NCBI GenBank assembly: GCA_965222335.1
Contig: OZ244944.1
Coordinates: forward strand, 2,666,001 to 2,730,000
Reading direction: 5' to 3'
Source: G965222335 sp965222335
GTDB lineage: Bacteria > Pseudomonadota > Gammaproteobacteria > Pseudomonadales > Halieaceae
Length of the DNA stretch: 64,000 bases
In this document: positions 26,322-34,821 of the stretch, one piece after another
How positions within the stretch are numbered: the stretch's first letter is position 1
Layout: each line of letters begins with the position of its first letter
Position numbers and translations under genes: made by a program
Notes under the pieces: model-generated
Databases searched by the model: none
Seen by the model: the letters and a program-made list of their open reading frames with translations, nothing else
What the model was told of the DNA's origin: nothing

Positions 26322-27584
26322 ATGTTTGACCGCAGCATGACCATCCAGGGCTTCGATGACGAGATTTTCGCCGCGATCGGCGAGGAGGAGCGCCGCCAGG
26401 AAGAGCATATCGAGCTGATTGCCTCCGAGAACTACGCCAGCCCGCGGGTGATGCAGGCCCAGGGCACGGTCCTGACCAACAAATACGCCGAGGGCTACCC
26501 TGGCAAGCGCTACTACGGCGGCTGCGAGCATGTGGACAAGGCCGAGGTGCTGGCGATCGAGCGGGCCAAGGCACTCTTTGGCGCGGACTACGCCAACGTC
26601 CAGCCCCACTCCGGCTCCCAGGCCAATTCCGCGGTCTACCAGGCCCTGTGCGCCCCGGGCGATACGGTCCTGGGCATGAGCCTGGCGGATGGCGGGCACC
26701 TGACCCACGGCGCCAAGCCCAACTTCTCCGGCAAGATCTACAACGCGGTCCAGTACGGCCTCGACCACGCCACCGGCGAGATCGACTACGCCCAGGTAGA
26801 GGCCCTGGCCCTGGAGCACAAGCCGAAGATGATCGTCGCGGGCTTCTCCGCCTACTCCCGGGTGATGGACTGGGCCCGCTTCCGCGAGATCGCGGACAAG
26901 GTCGGCGCCTACCTGCTGGTGGACATGGCCCACGTCGCGGGCCTGGTCGCCGCCGGCGTCTACCCCAACCCGGTGCCCCACGCCGACGTGGTCACCTCCA
27001 CCACCCACAAGACCCTGCGCGGCCCCCGCGGCGGCATCATCCTGGCCAAGGCCAACGAGGCCCTGGAGAAAAAGTTCCAGTCCGCGGTCTTCCCCGGCGG
27101 CCAGGGCGGCCCCCTGATGCACGTGATCGCGGCCAAGGCGATCAGCTTCAAGGAAGCCGCCAGCCCCGAGTTCGTCGCCTACCAGGAGCAGGTGGTCGCC
27201 AACGCCCGCGCCATGGCCGCCACCTTTATGGAGCGCGGCATCAACATCGTCTCCGGCGGCACCGACAACCACCTGATGCTGGTGGACCTGATCGGCAAGG
27301 AATACACCGGCAAAGACGCCGACGAGGCCCTGGGCAGCGCCAATATCACGGTGAACAAGAACGCGGTCCCCAACGACCCGCGCTCCCCCTTCATCACCTC
27401 GGGCCTGCGCGTCGGCACCCCGGCCATCACCACCCGCGGCTTCAAGGAAGCCGAGACCATGGAGCTGACGGGCTGGATGTGTGATGTGCTGGAAGCGCTT
27501 GAGAAAGGCAATGCCGATGAGGTGATTGCCGAGGTCAAGGGCAAGGTGCTGGAGATCTGCGGGCGGTTTCCGGTTTATCGCTGA
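26322..27584 (+). CDS. glyA: Serine hydroxymethyltransferase
   Basis: The ATG at 26322 (MFDRSMTIQGFDDE) follows GGGGGA and gives 420 residues, the normal GlyA length; an in-frame ATG 48 bases upstream lacks support. The enzyme interconverts serine and glycine with tetrahydrofolate and supplies one-carbon units. HIELIASENYAS, KYAEGYPGKRYYGG and the PLP-lysine segment STTHKTLRGPRGG are all present. A strong intrinsic terminator follows the stop, so glyA is probably transcribed alone. Confidence 0.98.
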   Translation: MFDRSMTIQGFDDEIFAAIGEEERRQEEHIELIASENYASPRVMQAQGTVLTNKYAEGYPGKRYYGGCEHVDKAEVLAIERAKALFGADYANVQPHSGSQANSAVYQALCAPGDTVLGMSLADGGHLTHGAKPNFSGKIYNAVQYGLDHATGEIDYAQVEALALEHKPKMIVAGFSAYSRVMDWARFREIADKVGAYLLVDMAHVAGLVAAGVYPNPVPHADVVTSTTHKTLRGPRGGIILAKANEALEKKFQSAVFPGGQGGPLMHVIAAKAISFKEAASPEFVAYQEQVVANARAMAATFMERGINIVSGGTDNHLMLVDLIGKEYTGKDADEALGSANITVNKNAVPNDPRSPFITSGLRVGTPAITTRGFKEAETMELTGWMCDVLEALEKGNADEVIAEVKGKVLEICGRFPVYR

Positions 27585-27611
27585 TTAGTTATTGGATTCT
27601 GTGAATCTATG

Positions 27612-27634
27612 AGGGAGCTTCGGCTCCCTTTTTT
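27612..27634 (+). terminator. Intrinsic terminator of glyA
   Basis: AGGGAGC, tetraloop TTCG and GCTCCCT form a 7-bp stem followed by a run of T residues. This is a textbook Rho-independent terminator 27 bases after the glyA stop. Confidence 0.93.
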
Positions 27635-27650
27635 GTGGCTGCTGTCTCGG

Positions 27651-27745
27651 AGCTTCGTCGGCCGGGACTGCGCCGCAGGGGTTGCCGAACGTCGATTTGC
27701 CTTTTGATTACATCCCGGCGCGTTGCGCGACCTGAGCGGCTACAG
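27651..27745 (+). repeat. Truncated, degenerate copy of the palindromic element (5' half only)
   Basis: AGCTTCGTCGGCCGGG, GGTTGCCGAAC and the stretch ending in GCGTTGCGCGACCTGAGC parallel, in order, AGCTTCGTCGACCGGG, GGTTGGCGAAC and GCTGCGCAACTCAACC of the next copy. No matching right arm follows. It appears to be a decayed direct duplicate that includes the upstream flank. Confidence 0.6.
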
Positions 27746-27773
27746 AGAAGCTTCGTCGACCGGGCTGTCAGGC

Positions 27774-27941
27774 GAGCGGGTTGGCGAACGGCCACTGGGC
27801 TTGTCATCACCTCCGGGCCGCTGCGCAACTCAACCATTTTTTGCTGCGCAAAAAATTGGGATTCGAATAGTGCTCGCGGTAAAGCCCCCTCCGGTGAAGA
27901 CAAGCCCTAAAAGCGTGGCCTGATGGTTCGCCAACCCGCTC
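27774..27941 (+). repeat. Palindromic element, copy A
   Basis: The ends GAGCGGGTTGGCGAAC (27774-27789) and GTTCGCCAACCCGCTC (27926-27941) are perfect 16-base inverted repeats. Inside them GGCCAC/GTGGCC and GGGCTTGTC/GACAAGCCC also pair, followed by a conserved core with its own hairpin (TTTTTTGC TGC GCAAAAAA). The whole could fold into one long branched hairpin as DNA or RNA. It shares its core, but not its arm sequences, with copy B. No protein-coding signal was found. Confidence 0.85.
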
Positions 27942-28011
27942 CCCTGCCATCCCTCTTTGGGAGCGAGACTCGAACCCGAACTTATATCTGGCACATCAGA
28001 GGAGGGGCGGG

Positions 28012-28176
28012 CGGAGGCTTGCGAGAACAATCAGGCCACCGCTTTCGTTTTCCATCATCGTAGGGAGCTTTACGGCGAGCACTATCCGAGTCCGAATTTT
28101 TGCGCAGCAAAAATCGTCGAGTTGCGCAGCCGCCCGGAGATGATGGAAAACGAGTGGCCGTTCTCGCAAGCCTCCG
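28012..28176 (-). repeat. Palindromic element, copy B (inverted relative to copy A)
   Basis: The ends CGGAGGCTTGCGAGAAC and GTTCTCGCAAGCCTCCG are perfect 17-base inverted repeats. GGCCAC/GTGGCC and the 13-base pair at 28046-28058 and 28140-28152 continue the stem. Read on the minus strand, the core aligns almost base for base with copy A, while the arms differ yet stay complementary. The stretch 27942-28011 between the copies and 28177-28276 after them hold no gene; a small inverted repeat CCTGAA/TTCAGG lies near 28200-28221. Confidence 0.85.
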
Positions 28177-28276
28177 GCCGTCCCTCCGGTTGCCGAAGTC
28201 CTGAAGTGTGGGCTGTTCAGGTATCTCGCCTGCCCTCGACCCGCTTGAGGTGTGCCTCAGGAATGAGCAGCCTCAA

Positions 28277-30208
28277 TCACCACGCAATCCCATAGTCGTC
28301 CCCATAATCCGAAGCCCCCCCCTGCATCGTCCCGTGCTCCCGATCAAACCAGATCGCGGTAATCGGGCTGTAGGTGCGCTCGACGACCTCGATCTCGTAG
28401 CCCATCTCCGTGAGGGTCTCGCGGTTGTAGGGTGATACCTGGTGGGTCACGTCCAGGCGGCCCGGCTCTGACTGGTGGGCGCCGAAGGAGCTCTGCATCT
28501 GGTAGCTGGTGATGTTGTGGGCCTCGGCGGCCTGCTGCACGTTCATGTCGAACTCCACCATGTTGAGGAAGAACTGCAGCAGGTTCTGGTCCTGGGTGTC
28601 GCCGCCCTGGACCGAGAAGGCCATCAGCGGCTCGCCGTCCTGTATTGCGATGCTCGGGGTCAGGGTAGCGCGGGGGCGCTTGCCCGGGGCGACCACGTTG
28701 AAGGGGTTGAGGCGCTCATCCAGGACGAAGCTCTGCATGCGCTGGGACAGGCCCACGCCGGTGTTCCCCGCGACGAAGGCCGGAATCCAGCCGCCGCTCG
28801 GGGTGACCGAGACCACCCAGCCCTCGGCGTCTGCTGCCTGGATAGAGGTGGTGCCGGCGCGGAAGCCCTCCTCGAAGCTCATCAGGTTCGCCTGCTGGAA
28901 GCCGTCGGTGCCCTCGGCCTCCGCCTTGGGCGGGATTGGCGTCCACTGCTTGAGTAGCTTGGTGAAGGGATTCTTGTCGCCCTGGAAGGGGTAGGGGTCG
29001 CCGGGGCGGGCTTCCGGGTTGTTGCGCTCAGTGGGGATCTGCGCCCGGCGCTTGGCGGCGTACTCCTTGGACAGCAGGCCCTCAATGGGCTCGGCCGGGG
29101 GCATGTAGGGGTCGCCGTAGTAGAAATCGCGGTCGGCGAAGGCGAGGTTCATGGCCTGGTACAGGGTGTGGATATAGCGCGCGCTGTTGTAGCCCATGCC
29201 CTTGAGATCAAGGGGCTCGAGAATGTTCAGGGCCTGCAGCATCGCCGGGCCCTGCACCCAGGTGGTCAGCTTGTAGACGTCGATGCCCTTGTAGTTGGTG
29301 CTCACCGGTTCCTCGATATAGACCTCCCAGTTGTCCAGGTCCTCCAGGGTGAACAGCCCGCCGTGCTCGCGGTTGGCGCGTACGATTTCCGCGGCGATGT
29401 CGCCGCGGTAGAAGCGGTCGTAGGCGGCGTAGATAGCCTCCTTGCGGGTCTTGCCCTCGGCCAGGGCCGCGGCCTCGGTGTCCACCAGCCTCTGCAGGGT
29501 GGCGAGCAGGTCGGGCTGGCGGAACAGTTCCCCCGCGGCGGGCGCGGCGGGCTCACCGTCCACCTCGTTGGGCAGGAAGACCCGCTGCGAGTCCGGCCAC
29601 TGCATGAGGATATCCTTGCGGCGCTCGATATTGGCGGCCTGGGCGGCCTCGATCGGGTAGCCTTTTGCCATCTGCATGGACGGGGCCAGCACCTCGGCCA
29701 GGCTCAGCTTGCCGTACTCCGCCAGCATCACCATCAGCCCGCCGGGGGTGCCGGGAGTGACCGCCGCCAGGGGGCCGTACTCGGGCGGATAGACCATGCC
29801 CTTGTCGCGGAAGAACTCCGGGGTGGCGCCGGTGGGGGCCACGCCCAGGGCGTTGATGCCTTTGACCTCGCCGGTGCGCGGGTTGTAGATCAGCGCCTGG
29901 GTCTCGCCGCCCCAGCCGAGCACGTCCCACATGGTAGAGGTGGCGCCGAGCATGGCGCAGGCGGCGTCCACCGCGTTGCCGCCGCGATTGAACATCATCG
30001 CGCCCGCGGTGGCCGCCAGGGGCTTGCCGGTCATCGCCACCCAGTGCTTGCCGTGCAAGACCGGCTTGGCGGTGCGCTGGGCGCTGGCATCCAGCGCCGT
30101 GAAGGAGGCAAACAGCGTGGCCGCCAGCAGGGCGGCGCAGATGCCGAGCCGGCCTGCTAATGAGCGCTGAGGTCGTGTTTGGAAGGCGATTCGGGCAGGC
30201 ATGGCCAT
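28277..30208 (-). CDS. Gamma-glutamyltransferase-family protein (Ntn hydrolase), exported
   Basis: The ATG at 30208 starts MAMPARIAF and a signal peptide cleaved after DASA. The 643-residue proenzyme has the family pattern: MTGKPLAATAGAMMFNRGGNAVDAA at the N-terminus and an Ntn-type junction at AGTTSIQAAD, where Thr would become the nucleophile of the small subunit. Classical gamma-glutamyltransferases have TTHxSV there; here His is replaced by Ser, so the substrate may not be glutathione. The later GG(D)TQDQNLLQFFLNM segment matches the oxyanion-site GG region. Expected in the periplasm. Convergent with glyA, separated from it by the palindromic elements. Confidence 0.85.
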   Translation of the reverse strand: MAMPARIAFQTRPQRSLAGRLGICAALLAATLFASFTALDASAQRTAKPVLHGKHWVAMTGKPLAATAGAMMFNRGGNAVDAACAMLGATSTMWDVLGWGGETQALIYNPRTGEVKGINALGVAPTGATPEFFRDKGMVYPPEYGPLAAVTPGTPGGLMVMLAEYGKLSLAEVLAPSMQMAKGYPIEAAQAANIERRKDILMQWPDSQRVFLPNEVDGEPAAPAAGELFRQPDLLATLQRLVDTEAAALAEGKTRKEAIYAAYDRFYRGDIAAEIVRANREHGGLFTLEDLDNWEVYIEEPVSTNYKGIDVYKLTTWVQGPAMLQALNILEPLDLKGMGYNSARYIHTLYQAMNLAFADRDFYYGDPYMPPAEPIEGLLSKEYAAKRRAQIPTERNNPEARPGDPYPFQGDKNPFTKLLKQWTPIPPKAEAEGTDGFQQANLMSFEEGFRAGTTSIQAADAEGWVVSVTPSGGWIPAFVAGNTGVGLSQRMQSFVLDERLNPFNVVAPGKRPRATLTPSIAIQDGEPLMAFSVQGGDTQDQNLLQFFLNMVEFDMNVQQAAEAHNITSYQMQSSFGAHQSEPGRLDVTHQVSPYNRETLTEMGYEIEVVERTYSPITAIWFDREHGTMQGGASDYGDDYGIAW

Positions 30209-30327
30209 GGTGTCGGCTCCTTGCGGGATTTGCAGGCAGCATAGCAAAAACCGCCGGCCAGGGTTCGGGTGGGCAACCCACGTGGCACGGGTTAAGGTAG
30301 GCCTTTCCCGGACAGGACCCGCCCCCC

Positions 30328-31623
30328 ATGAACCAGCCCCAGGACACATTGGAGACGCCCGAACAGCTGCGCCGGGTGGTCGGCAAGCTGGGCTTCGGCC
30401 TGCTGGCGCTGAACGGGGTGATCGGCGCCGGCATCTTCGGCCTGCCGGCGGTGGCGGCGGCGCGGGTGGGCAACTTCAGCCCCTGGCTGTTCCTGATCTG
30501 CGCGGTGCTGTTCATGGCGGTGGTGCTGGCCTTTGCCCGGGCCGCCAGCCTGGTGCGCTCTACCGGCGGCCCCATTGTCTACGTGACCCGCGCCTACGGC
30601 GCCTTCGCCGGTTTCCAGGTGGGCTGGCTGCTGTACGTCAGCCGCCTGGTGGCGATGGCGGCGAACACGGTGCTGCTGGTGACCTACGCCGCCTGGTTCT
30701 GGCCGGCCCTGGAAGGGGGGCCGGCGCGGCAGCTCGTAACCGCCGCGGTGATCATCCTGCTCACGGTGCTCAATGTGGTCGGGGTGCGCTCGGGGATGCT
30801 GGCGATCTACGCCCTCAGCGTGCTCAAGGTGCTGCCCCTGTGCGGTTTTGCCCTGCTGGGCCTGTGGCACGTCTCGCCGGAGCTGCTGCTGGTGGAGCAG
30901 GCGCCGCCGGTGCTCACGGTGGGGGAGACCCTGCTGCTGCTGATCTACGCCTTTGTCGGCTTTGAAAACGCGGTGATCCCGGCGGGGGAGGGCAGGGCGC
31001 CCGACCGGGACATCCCCGCGGCGATCATCGCCACGGTGCTGGCGATCTCGGTGCTGTATTTCCTGGTGCAGTGGGTGTCCTTGTCCCTGCTGCCGGAACT
31101 CGCCGCCAGTGAGCGGCCGCTGGTGGATGCGGCGGTGGTCCTGTGGGGCGGTATCGGCGGCACCATCATGGCCCTGGCCGCGGTCTGCTCCATTGCCGGC
31201 AACTGCTCAGCCTCGGTGCTGGGGGCGCCGCGCCTGAGCTATGCCCTGGCCCTGTCCGGCGGTCTGCCGGCCTGGTTCGGGCGGGTGAGTGCGCGCTACC
31301 AGACGCCGGTAAACTCCATCGCCTTTTACGGGGTGGTGGCAACGCTGCTGGCGGTGACCGGCAGCTTCGTGGCCCTGGCGGTGATCAGCACCCTGGCGCG
31401 GCTGCTGACCTATGCCGCCGTGATCCTGTCCCTGCCGCGGCTGGCGGCGGCGAACCCGGAGCGGGCCGGCCTGCGCCTCCCCGGGGGACCTGCGATTCCA
31501 GCGGTCGCCCTGGCCCTGTGCCTGCTATTGGTGACCCAGGCCTCGCTGCAGTCCTGGCTGATGGCCGGCTTGTTCGCGGCCATCGGCAGCGGCCTGTACG
31601 CGCTGTCGCGGGGGCAGCGCTAG
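30328..31623 (+). CDS. APC-family amino acid permease
   Basis: A 431-residue membrane protein with about 12 hydrophobic segments. The N-terminal GLLALNGVIGAGIFGLPA contains the G-[IV]-G-A-G-I-F signature of the amino acid/polyamine/organocation family in its first helix. FVGFENAVIPAGE in helix 6 is also characteristic. The ligand cannot be predicted. It is transcribed divergently from the gamma-glutamyltransferase-like gene, which could supply the amino acids it imports; this is only suggestive. Confidence 0.9.
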   Translation: MNQPQDTLETPEQLRRVVGKLGFGLLALNGVIGAGIFGLPAVAAARVGNFSPWLFLICAVLFMAVVLAFARAASLVRSTGGPIVYVTRAYGAFAGFQVGWLLYVSRLVAMAANTVLLVTYAAWFWPALEGGPARQLVTAAVIILLTVLNVVGVRSGMLAIYALSVLKVLPLCGFALLGLWHVSPELLLVEQAPPVLTVGETLLLLIYAFVGFENAVIPAGEGRAPDRDIPAAIIATVLAISVLYFLVQWVSLSLLPELAASERPLVDAAVVLWGGIGGTIMALAAVCSIAGNCSASVLGAPRLSYALALSGGLPAWFGRVSARYQTPVNSIAFYGVVATLLAVTGSFVALAVISTLARLLTYAAVILSLPRLAAANPERAGLRLPGGPAIPAVALALCLLLVTQASLQSWLMAGLFAAIGSGLYALSRGQR

Positions 31624-31635
31624 CCACGACAGCCA

Positions 31636-31732
31636 TGTAGGGCCGACAGCGCGCCCCGCTTTGTCGGGCAATTTATTCGGCCGATGTTGCATGTCATGCG
31701 CGTTGATACGGCCGAATGAATTCGGCCCTACA
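31636..31732. repeat. Palindromic repeat of the TGTAGGGCCGA family
   Basis: TGTAGGGCCGA at the left end and TCGGCCCTACA at the right end are inverted. Inside are GCGCGCCCCGCTTTGTCGGGCAATTTATTCGGCC and GGCCGAATGAATTCGGCC elements that can also pair. It lies between the convergent permease and hydrolase genes and supplies the TAG stop codon of the hydrolase (31728-31730, minus strand). Confidence 0.85.
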
Positions 31733-33080
31733 GGGGCGTGAGGCGGAAGACCTCGGGCCGCTGGTAGCGGGGCAGGCGAATATCCACCAGCAGGGTGCGG
31801 TTGGGCTGGAAGTACTTGTGGATCGCCGCGTGGTTGAGCACCAGCTGGCCGATGTCATTCATGCCGATGGACTTGTAGCCCACCCGGTTGCGATCTTCGC
31901 GGATATCGGGCAGCGCGCTGAAGCTGAACTTGAGGTCATCTTCCTGCCGCCCGACTTCGCGGCGCAGGCGGGTCACGTCGATCATCATGCTGCGGTAGGC
32001 GGCGTTATCGCCGTAGGCGTGGACCTTGGTCAGGATCTCGTTGTGGAACACCCGGGCCCAGCGGTCCCGGGAGTCGTCGAAGTTGCCGTAGAACTCCACC
32101 GTGTATTCGTCCACCATCGCGCCCTGGTCGTCGCTGACCCGGAACACGGTGTTCTGGAAGGCGTGGTGCTCGGGGTCGGTCTTGCGCGCGTATTTTTCCA
32201 CCAGAGCCGCGGTATGGGCGTCGCAGTCATCGCACCAGGCGCCGAAGCCGTTGGCCTTCACCCGCAGCCCATCGAGGATCGGGTCCAGCAGGGCCTGGGT
32301 GAGGCGCTCGTTGCCGGTAATCTCGCTGTGGTCGAGGCCGTCCAGTACCCGGAAGGCGGTGCGGCCGCGGCTCTCGACCTCATCGGTGAGGCGGATTTCG
32401 TCCATGGCATCCCCCGGGCTGCGCACCACATCGATGCTCAGGCGGGCGCAGTTGAGGTTGGCGGTGGCCACGTACACGGTGCCGTCACTGCCGGGCTCGT
32501 TGGCCAGGCTGCGGATGCCGGAATAGCCGGTGTTGCCCACCAGCACCGTGCAGCGTACGCCGGCGCCGCTGAACACGTTGGGAGCGAAGCGGTCCTCCTC
32601 CGCCAGGGTCCAGCTGATGGGGCTGGCCATTTCCAGGGCGCGCAGGATCTGGCCGCCGGTCTCGAAGGGCCGGTCCGAGCTGGCGCCCTTGAACACCCGG
32701 CCGATCAGGGAGCGCCCCTTGTGCGCCAGGGGCGAGCCGAAATTGGCCGGCGCCAGCATCACCAGGTTCTGCACCGGCGGGCGCTGGCCGCGGGCGTGGT
32801 AGAAGTGCTGCATCCAGGCGCGGATCACCAGGCCCCCGGTGGAGTGCACCACCACGTCGATGGCGTTGGCGCCGGTGGGCAACTGGCGGTCCCCCCAGGC
32901 CCGCTCCAGGCCTGCGGAGAGGTCGTCCAGGCGCACCTCGTCATCCAGGGAGATATAGTCCGCGAGCCAGATCTGCGCGGTGGGCTGGCCGGTTTCCCGG
33001 GCCAGGCGCCTGGCCAGTTTGTCAAAGGAGGCGGAGTGGTCGCTCCAGCCGTGGATGATGACGATGGGTTTGTTGGCCAT
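31728..33080 (-). CDS. Alpha/beta-hydrolase, lipase-like
   Basis: The ATG at 33080 (MANKPIVIIHGWSDHS) is preceded by AGGATTAGGA; an upstream in-frame extension lacks a ribosome-binding site. The oxyanion segment IIHGWSDH and nucleophile elbow VVHSTGG identify an alpha/beta hydrolase of the triacylglycerol-lipase type, with Val in place of the first Gly of GxSxG. The N-terminal 250 residues hold the hydrolase fold; the remaining 200 are beta-rich and of unknown function. There is no signal peptide, so it is probably cytoplasmic. Its stop codon is donated by the adjoining repeat. Confidence 0.82.
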   Translation of the reverse strand: MANKPIVIIHGWSDHSASFDKLARRLARETGQPTAQIWLADYISLDDEVRLDDLSAGLERAWGDRQLPTGANAIDVVVHSTGGLVIRAWMQHFYHARGQRPPVQNLVMLAPANFGSPLAHKGRSLIGRVFKGASSDRPFETGGQILRALEMASPISWTLAEEDRFAPNVFSGAGVRCTVLVGNTGYSGIRSLANEPGSDGTVYVATANLNCARLSIDVVRSPGDAMDEIRLTDEVESRGRTAFRVLDGLDHSEITGNERLTQALLDPILDGLRVKANGFGAWCDDCDAHTAALVEKYARKTDPEHHAFQNTVFRVSDDQGAMVDEYTVEFYGNFDDSRDRWARVFHNEILTKVHAYGDNAAYRSMMIDVTRLRREVGRQEDDLKFSFSALPDIREDRNRVGYKSIGMNDIGQLVLNHAAIHKYFQPNRTLLVDIRLPRYQRPEVFRLTPL

Positions 33081-33219
33081 TCCTAATCCTGACCCCGCCG
33101 GGGGGTAAAGTCCATATGCCGGCAACGGCCTTGCGGGTAATTTTCATAGCCCGTCTGGGGTAGCGCTTCCAGGGCCGAAATTATGTTAATCTTCAAACAC
33201 TTAACTCGAGGGGTTGGCC

Positions 33220-33696
33220 ATGCACTGCCCATTCTGCGCGACCGATGAGACCAAGGTCATCGACTCCCGCCTGGTTGCCGAGGGCGACCAGGTGCGGCGC
33301 CGTCGCGAGTGCCTGTCTTGCAAGGAGCGTTTCACCACCTACGAGGTGGCGGAACTGGTGATGCCGCGGGTGATCAAGCAGAACGGCAACCGCGAGCCCT
33401 TCGACGAGCACAAGCTGCGCGCGGGCTTCCAGCGGGCCCTGGAAAAGCGCCCGGTGGCGATCGAGGATATCGAGGCGGCGATCAACCAGATCAAGCACGA
33501 CCTGCGCGCCACCGGCGAACGCGAGGTGAAGTCGCGGGTGCTGGGGGAGCTGGTGATGGACAACCTCAAGCAGCTGGACCAGGTGGCCTACGTGCGCTTT
33601 GCCTCGGTCTATCGCAGCTTCCAGGATATCGCCGAGTTCCGCGACGCGATCGAGCTGCTGGAGTCCGACTCCGCCCGCGCCGACAAATCTGCCTGA
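33220..33696 (+). CDS. nrdR: Transcriptional repressor NrdR
   Basis: The ATG at 33220 gives the standard MHCPFC start, with GAGGGG just upstream; a TTG two codons earlier is unnecessary. The 158-residue protein has the zinc ribbon CPFC...CLSCKERF and an ATP-cone domain (VIKQNGNREPFDEHKLRAGF). It represses ribonucleotide reductase operons in response to dATP/ATP. It heads the riboflavin-nusB-thiL block, seven bases before ribD, as in many gammaproteobacteria. Confidence 0.97.
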   Translation: MHCPFCATDETKVIDSRLVAEGDQVRRRRECLSCKERFTTYEVAELVMPRVIKQNGNREPFDEHKLRAGFQRALEKRPVAIEDIEAAINQIKHDLRATGEREVKSRVLGELVMDNLKQLDQVAYVRFASVYRSFQDIAEFRDAIELLESDSARADKSA

Positions 33697-33702
33697 GCCG
33701 AC

Positions 33703-34821
33703 ATGTTCACCCCCTTTGACACCCGCATGATGGCGCGGGCCCTGCAGCTGGCCCGTCGCGGGCGCTACTCGGCGATGCCCAACCCCCACGTGGGTTGCGT
33801 GCTGACCCGGGATGAAACCGTGATCGGCGAGGGCTTTACCCAGCCGGCGGGCGGCGACCACGCCGAGATCCAGGCCCTGAAAGCCGCGGGCAACGCCGCG
33901 GGCGCCACCGCCTACGTTACCCTTGAACCCTGCAGTCACCAGGGCAAGACCGGCCCCTGCGCCGACGCCCTGCTGCGCGCCGGGGTGGCCCGGGTGGTGG
34001 CCGCCATGCGCGACCCCAATCCCGAGGTGGCAGGGGCGGGCCTGGCGCGGCTGGAGGCGGCGGGGGTGGAGGTGTCCTGCGGCCTGCTGCAGGTCGAGGC
34101 CGCAGCCCTGATCCCGGGCTTTATCGCCCGCATGGAACGTGGCCGGGGGCGGGTGCGGGCCAAGCTGGCCATGTCCCTGGACGGGCGCACCGCCATGGCC
34201 TCCGGCGAGAGCCAGTGGATCACCGGCCCCGCCGCCCGCGCCGACGTGCAGCGCCTGCGCGCCGAGAGCTGCGCCATCATCACCGGCATCGGCACCGTGC
34301 TGGCGGACGACGCCTCCCTCACCGTACGCGCCGACGAACTGGGCCTGCCCCCCGAGGAAGCCGCTCGCGCCGCCGCCCGCCAACCCCTGCGCGTGGTCCT
34401 CGACAGCAACGCGCAAACGCCCCCCACCGCCAAAATCCTCAACAACACCGCCCCCACCCTCCTCTGCCAAGCCCAAAAAACGGGGACGGATACCAATTTA
34501 AAAAAGGGGACGGATACCATTTTCCTGCCCCGGGTAGGCGAGGGCCTCGCCCTGGCGCCCCTGATGGCGGAGCTGGCAAAGCGGCAATGCAACGAAATTC
34601 TGGTAGAATCTGGCCCCCGTTTGGCGGGGGCAATGCTGCAGGCGGGCCTGCTGGACGAGCTGGTGCTGTACATCGCGCCCACCCTGCTCGGCGACCTGGC
34701 CCGCCCCCTGCTGCACCTGCCCCTGGAGCGCATGGTTGACCAGCAGCGCCTCACGGTAGTGGACACGCGCCAGATAGGCCCCGACTGGCGCCTGGTACTG
34801 CGCCCCGAAAAGGGGAAATAA
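33703..34821 (+). CDS. ribD: Bifunctional riboflavin deaminase/reductase RibD
   Basis: Residues 1-145 form the deaminase (NPHVGCV, HAEIQAL, EPCSHQGKTGPC zinc motif) and the rest the reductase (AMSLDGRTA, ITGIGTVLADDASLTVR, ILVESGPRLAGAML). The enzyme carries out the second and third steps of riboflavin synthesis. Residues about 260-273 are encoded by two copies of the window's repeat, read as TGTDTNLKKGTDT, where homologues have an ordinary loop of the reductase domain. The frame stays open and all catalytic motifs lie outside the insert, so the enzyme is probably functional. The C-terminus runs into a further repeat. Confidence 0.95.
   Translation: MFTPFDTRMMARALQLARRGRYSAMPNPHVGCVLTRDETVIGEGFTQPAGGDHAEIQALKAAGNAAGATAYVTLEPCSHQGKTGPCADALLRAGVARVVAAMRDPNPEVAGAGLARLEAAGVEVSCGLLQVEAAALIPGFIARMERGRGRVRAKLAMSLDGRTAMASGESQWITGPAARADVQRLRAESCAIITGIGTVLADDASLTVRADELGLPPEEAARAAARQPLRVVLDSNAQTPPTAKILNNTAPTLLCQAQKTGTDTNLKKGTDTIFLPRVGEGLALAPLMAELAKRQCNEILVESGPRLAGAMLQAGLLDELVLYIAPTLLGDLARPLLHLPLERMVDQQRLTVVDTRQIGPDWRLVLRPEKGK
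34482..34518 (+). repeat. Two repeat copies inside the ribD coding sequence, in frame
   Basis: GGGGACGGATACC occurs at 34482-34494 and 34506-34518, 24 bases apart, which preserves the frame. Both are read in the same frame as Gly-Thr-Asp-Thr. Confidence 0.93.

Noticed and set aside
25572..27272. Minus-strand frame of 566 codons across the ugd/glyA divergent region
   Set aside because: It runs antisense to glyA and out of frame with ugd; both of those genes have complete motifs.
27961..27985. tRNA-like T-arm sequence GACTCGAACCCGAAC
   Set aside because: No acceptor stem, anticodon arm or CCA end can be drawn around it on either strand; it could be a relic of an attachment site but this is not supported.
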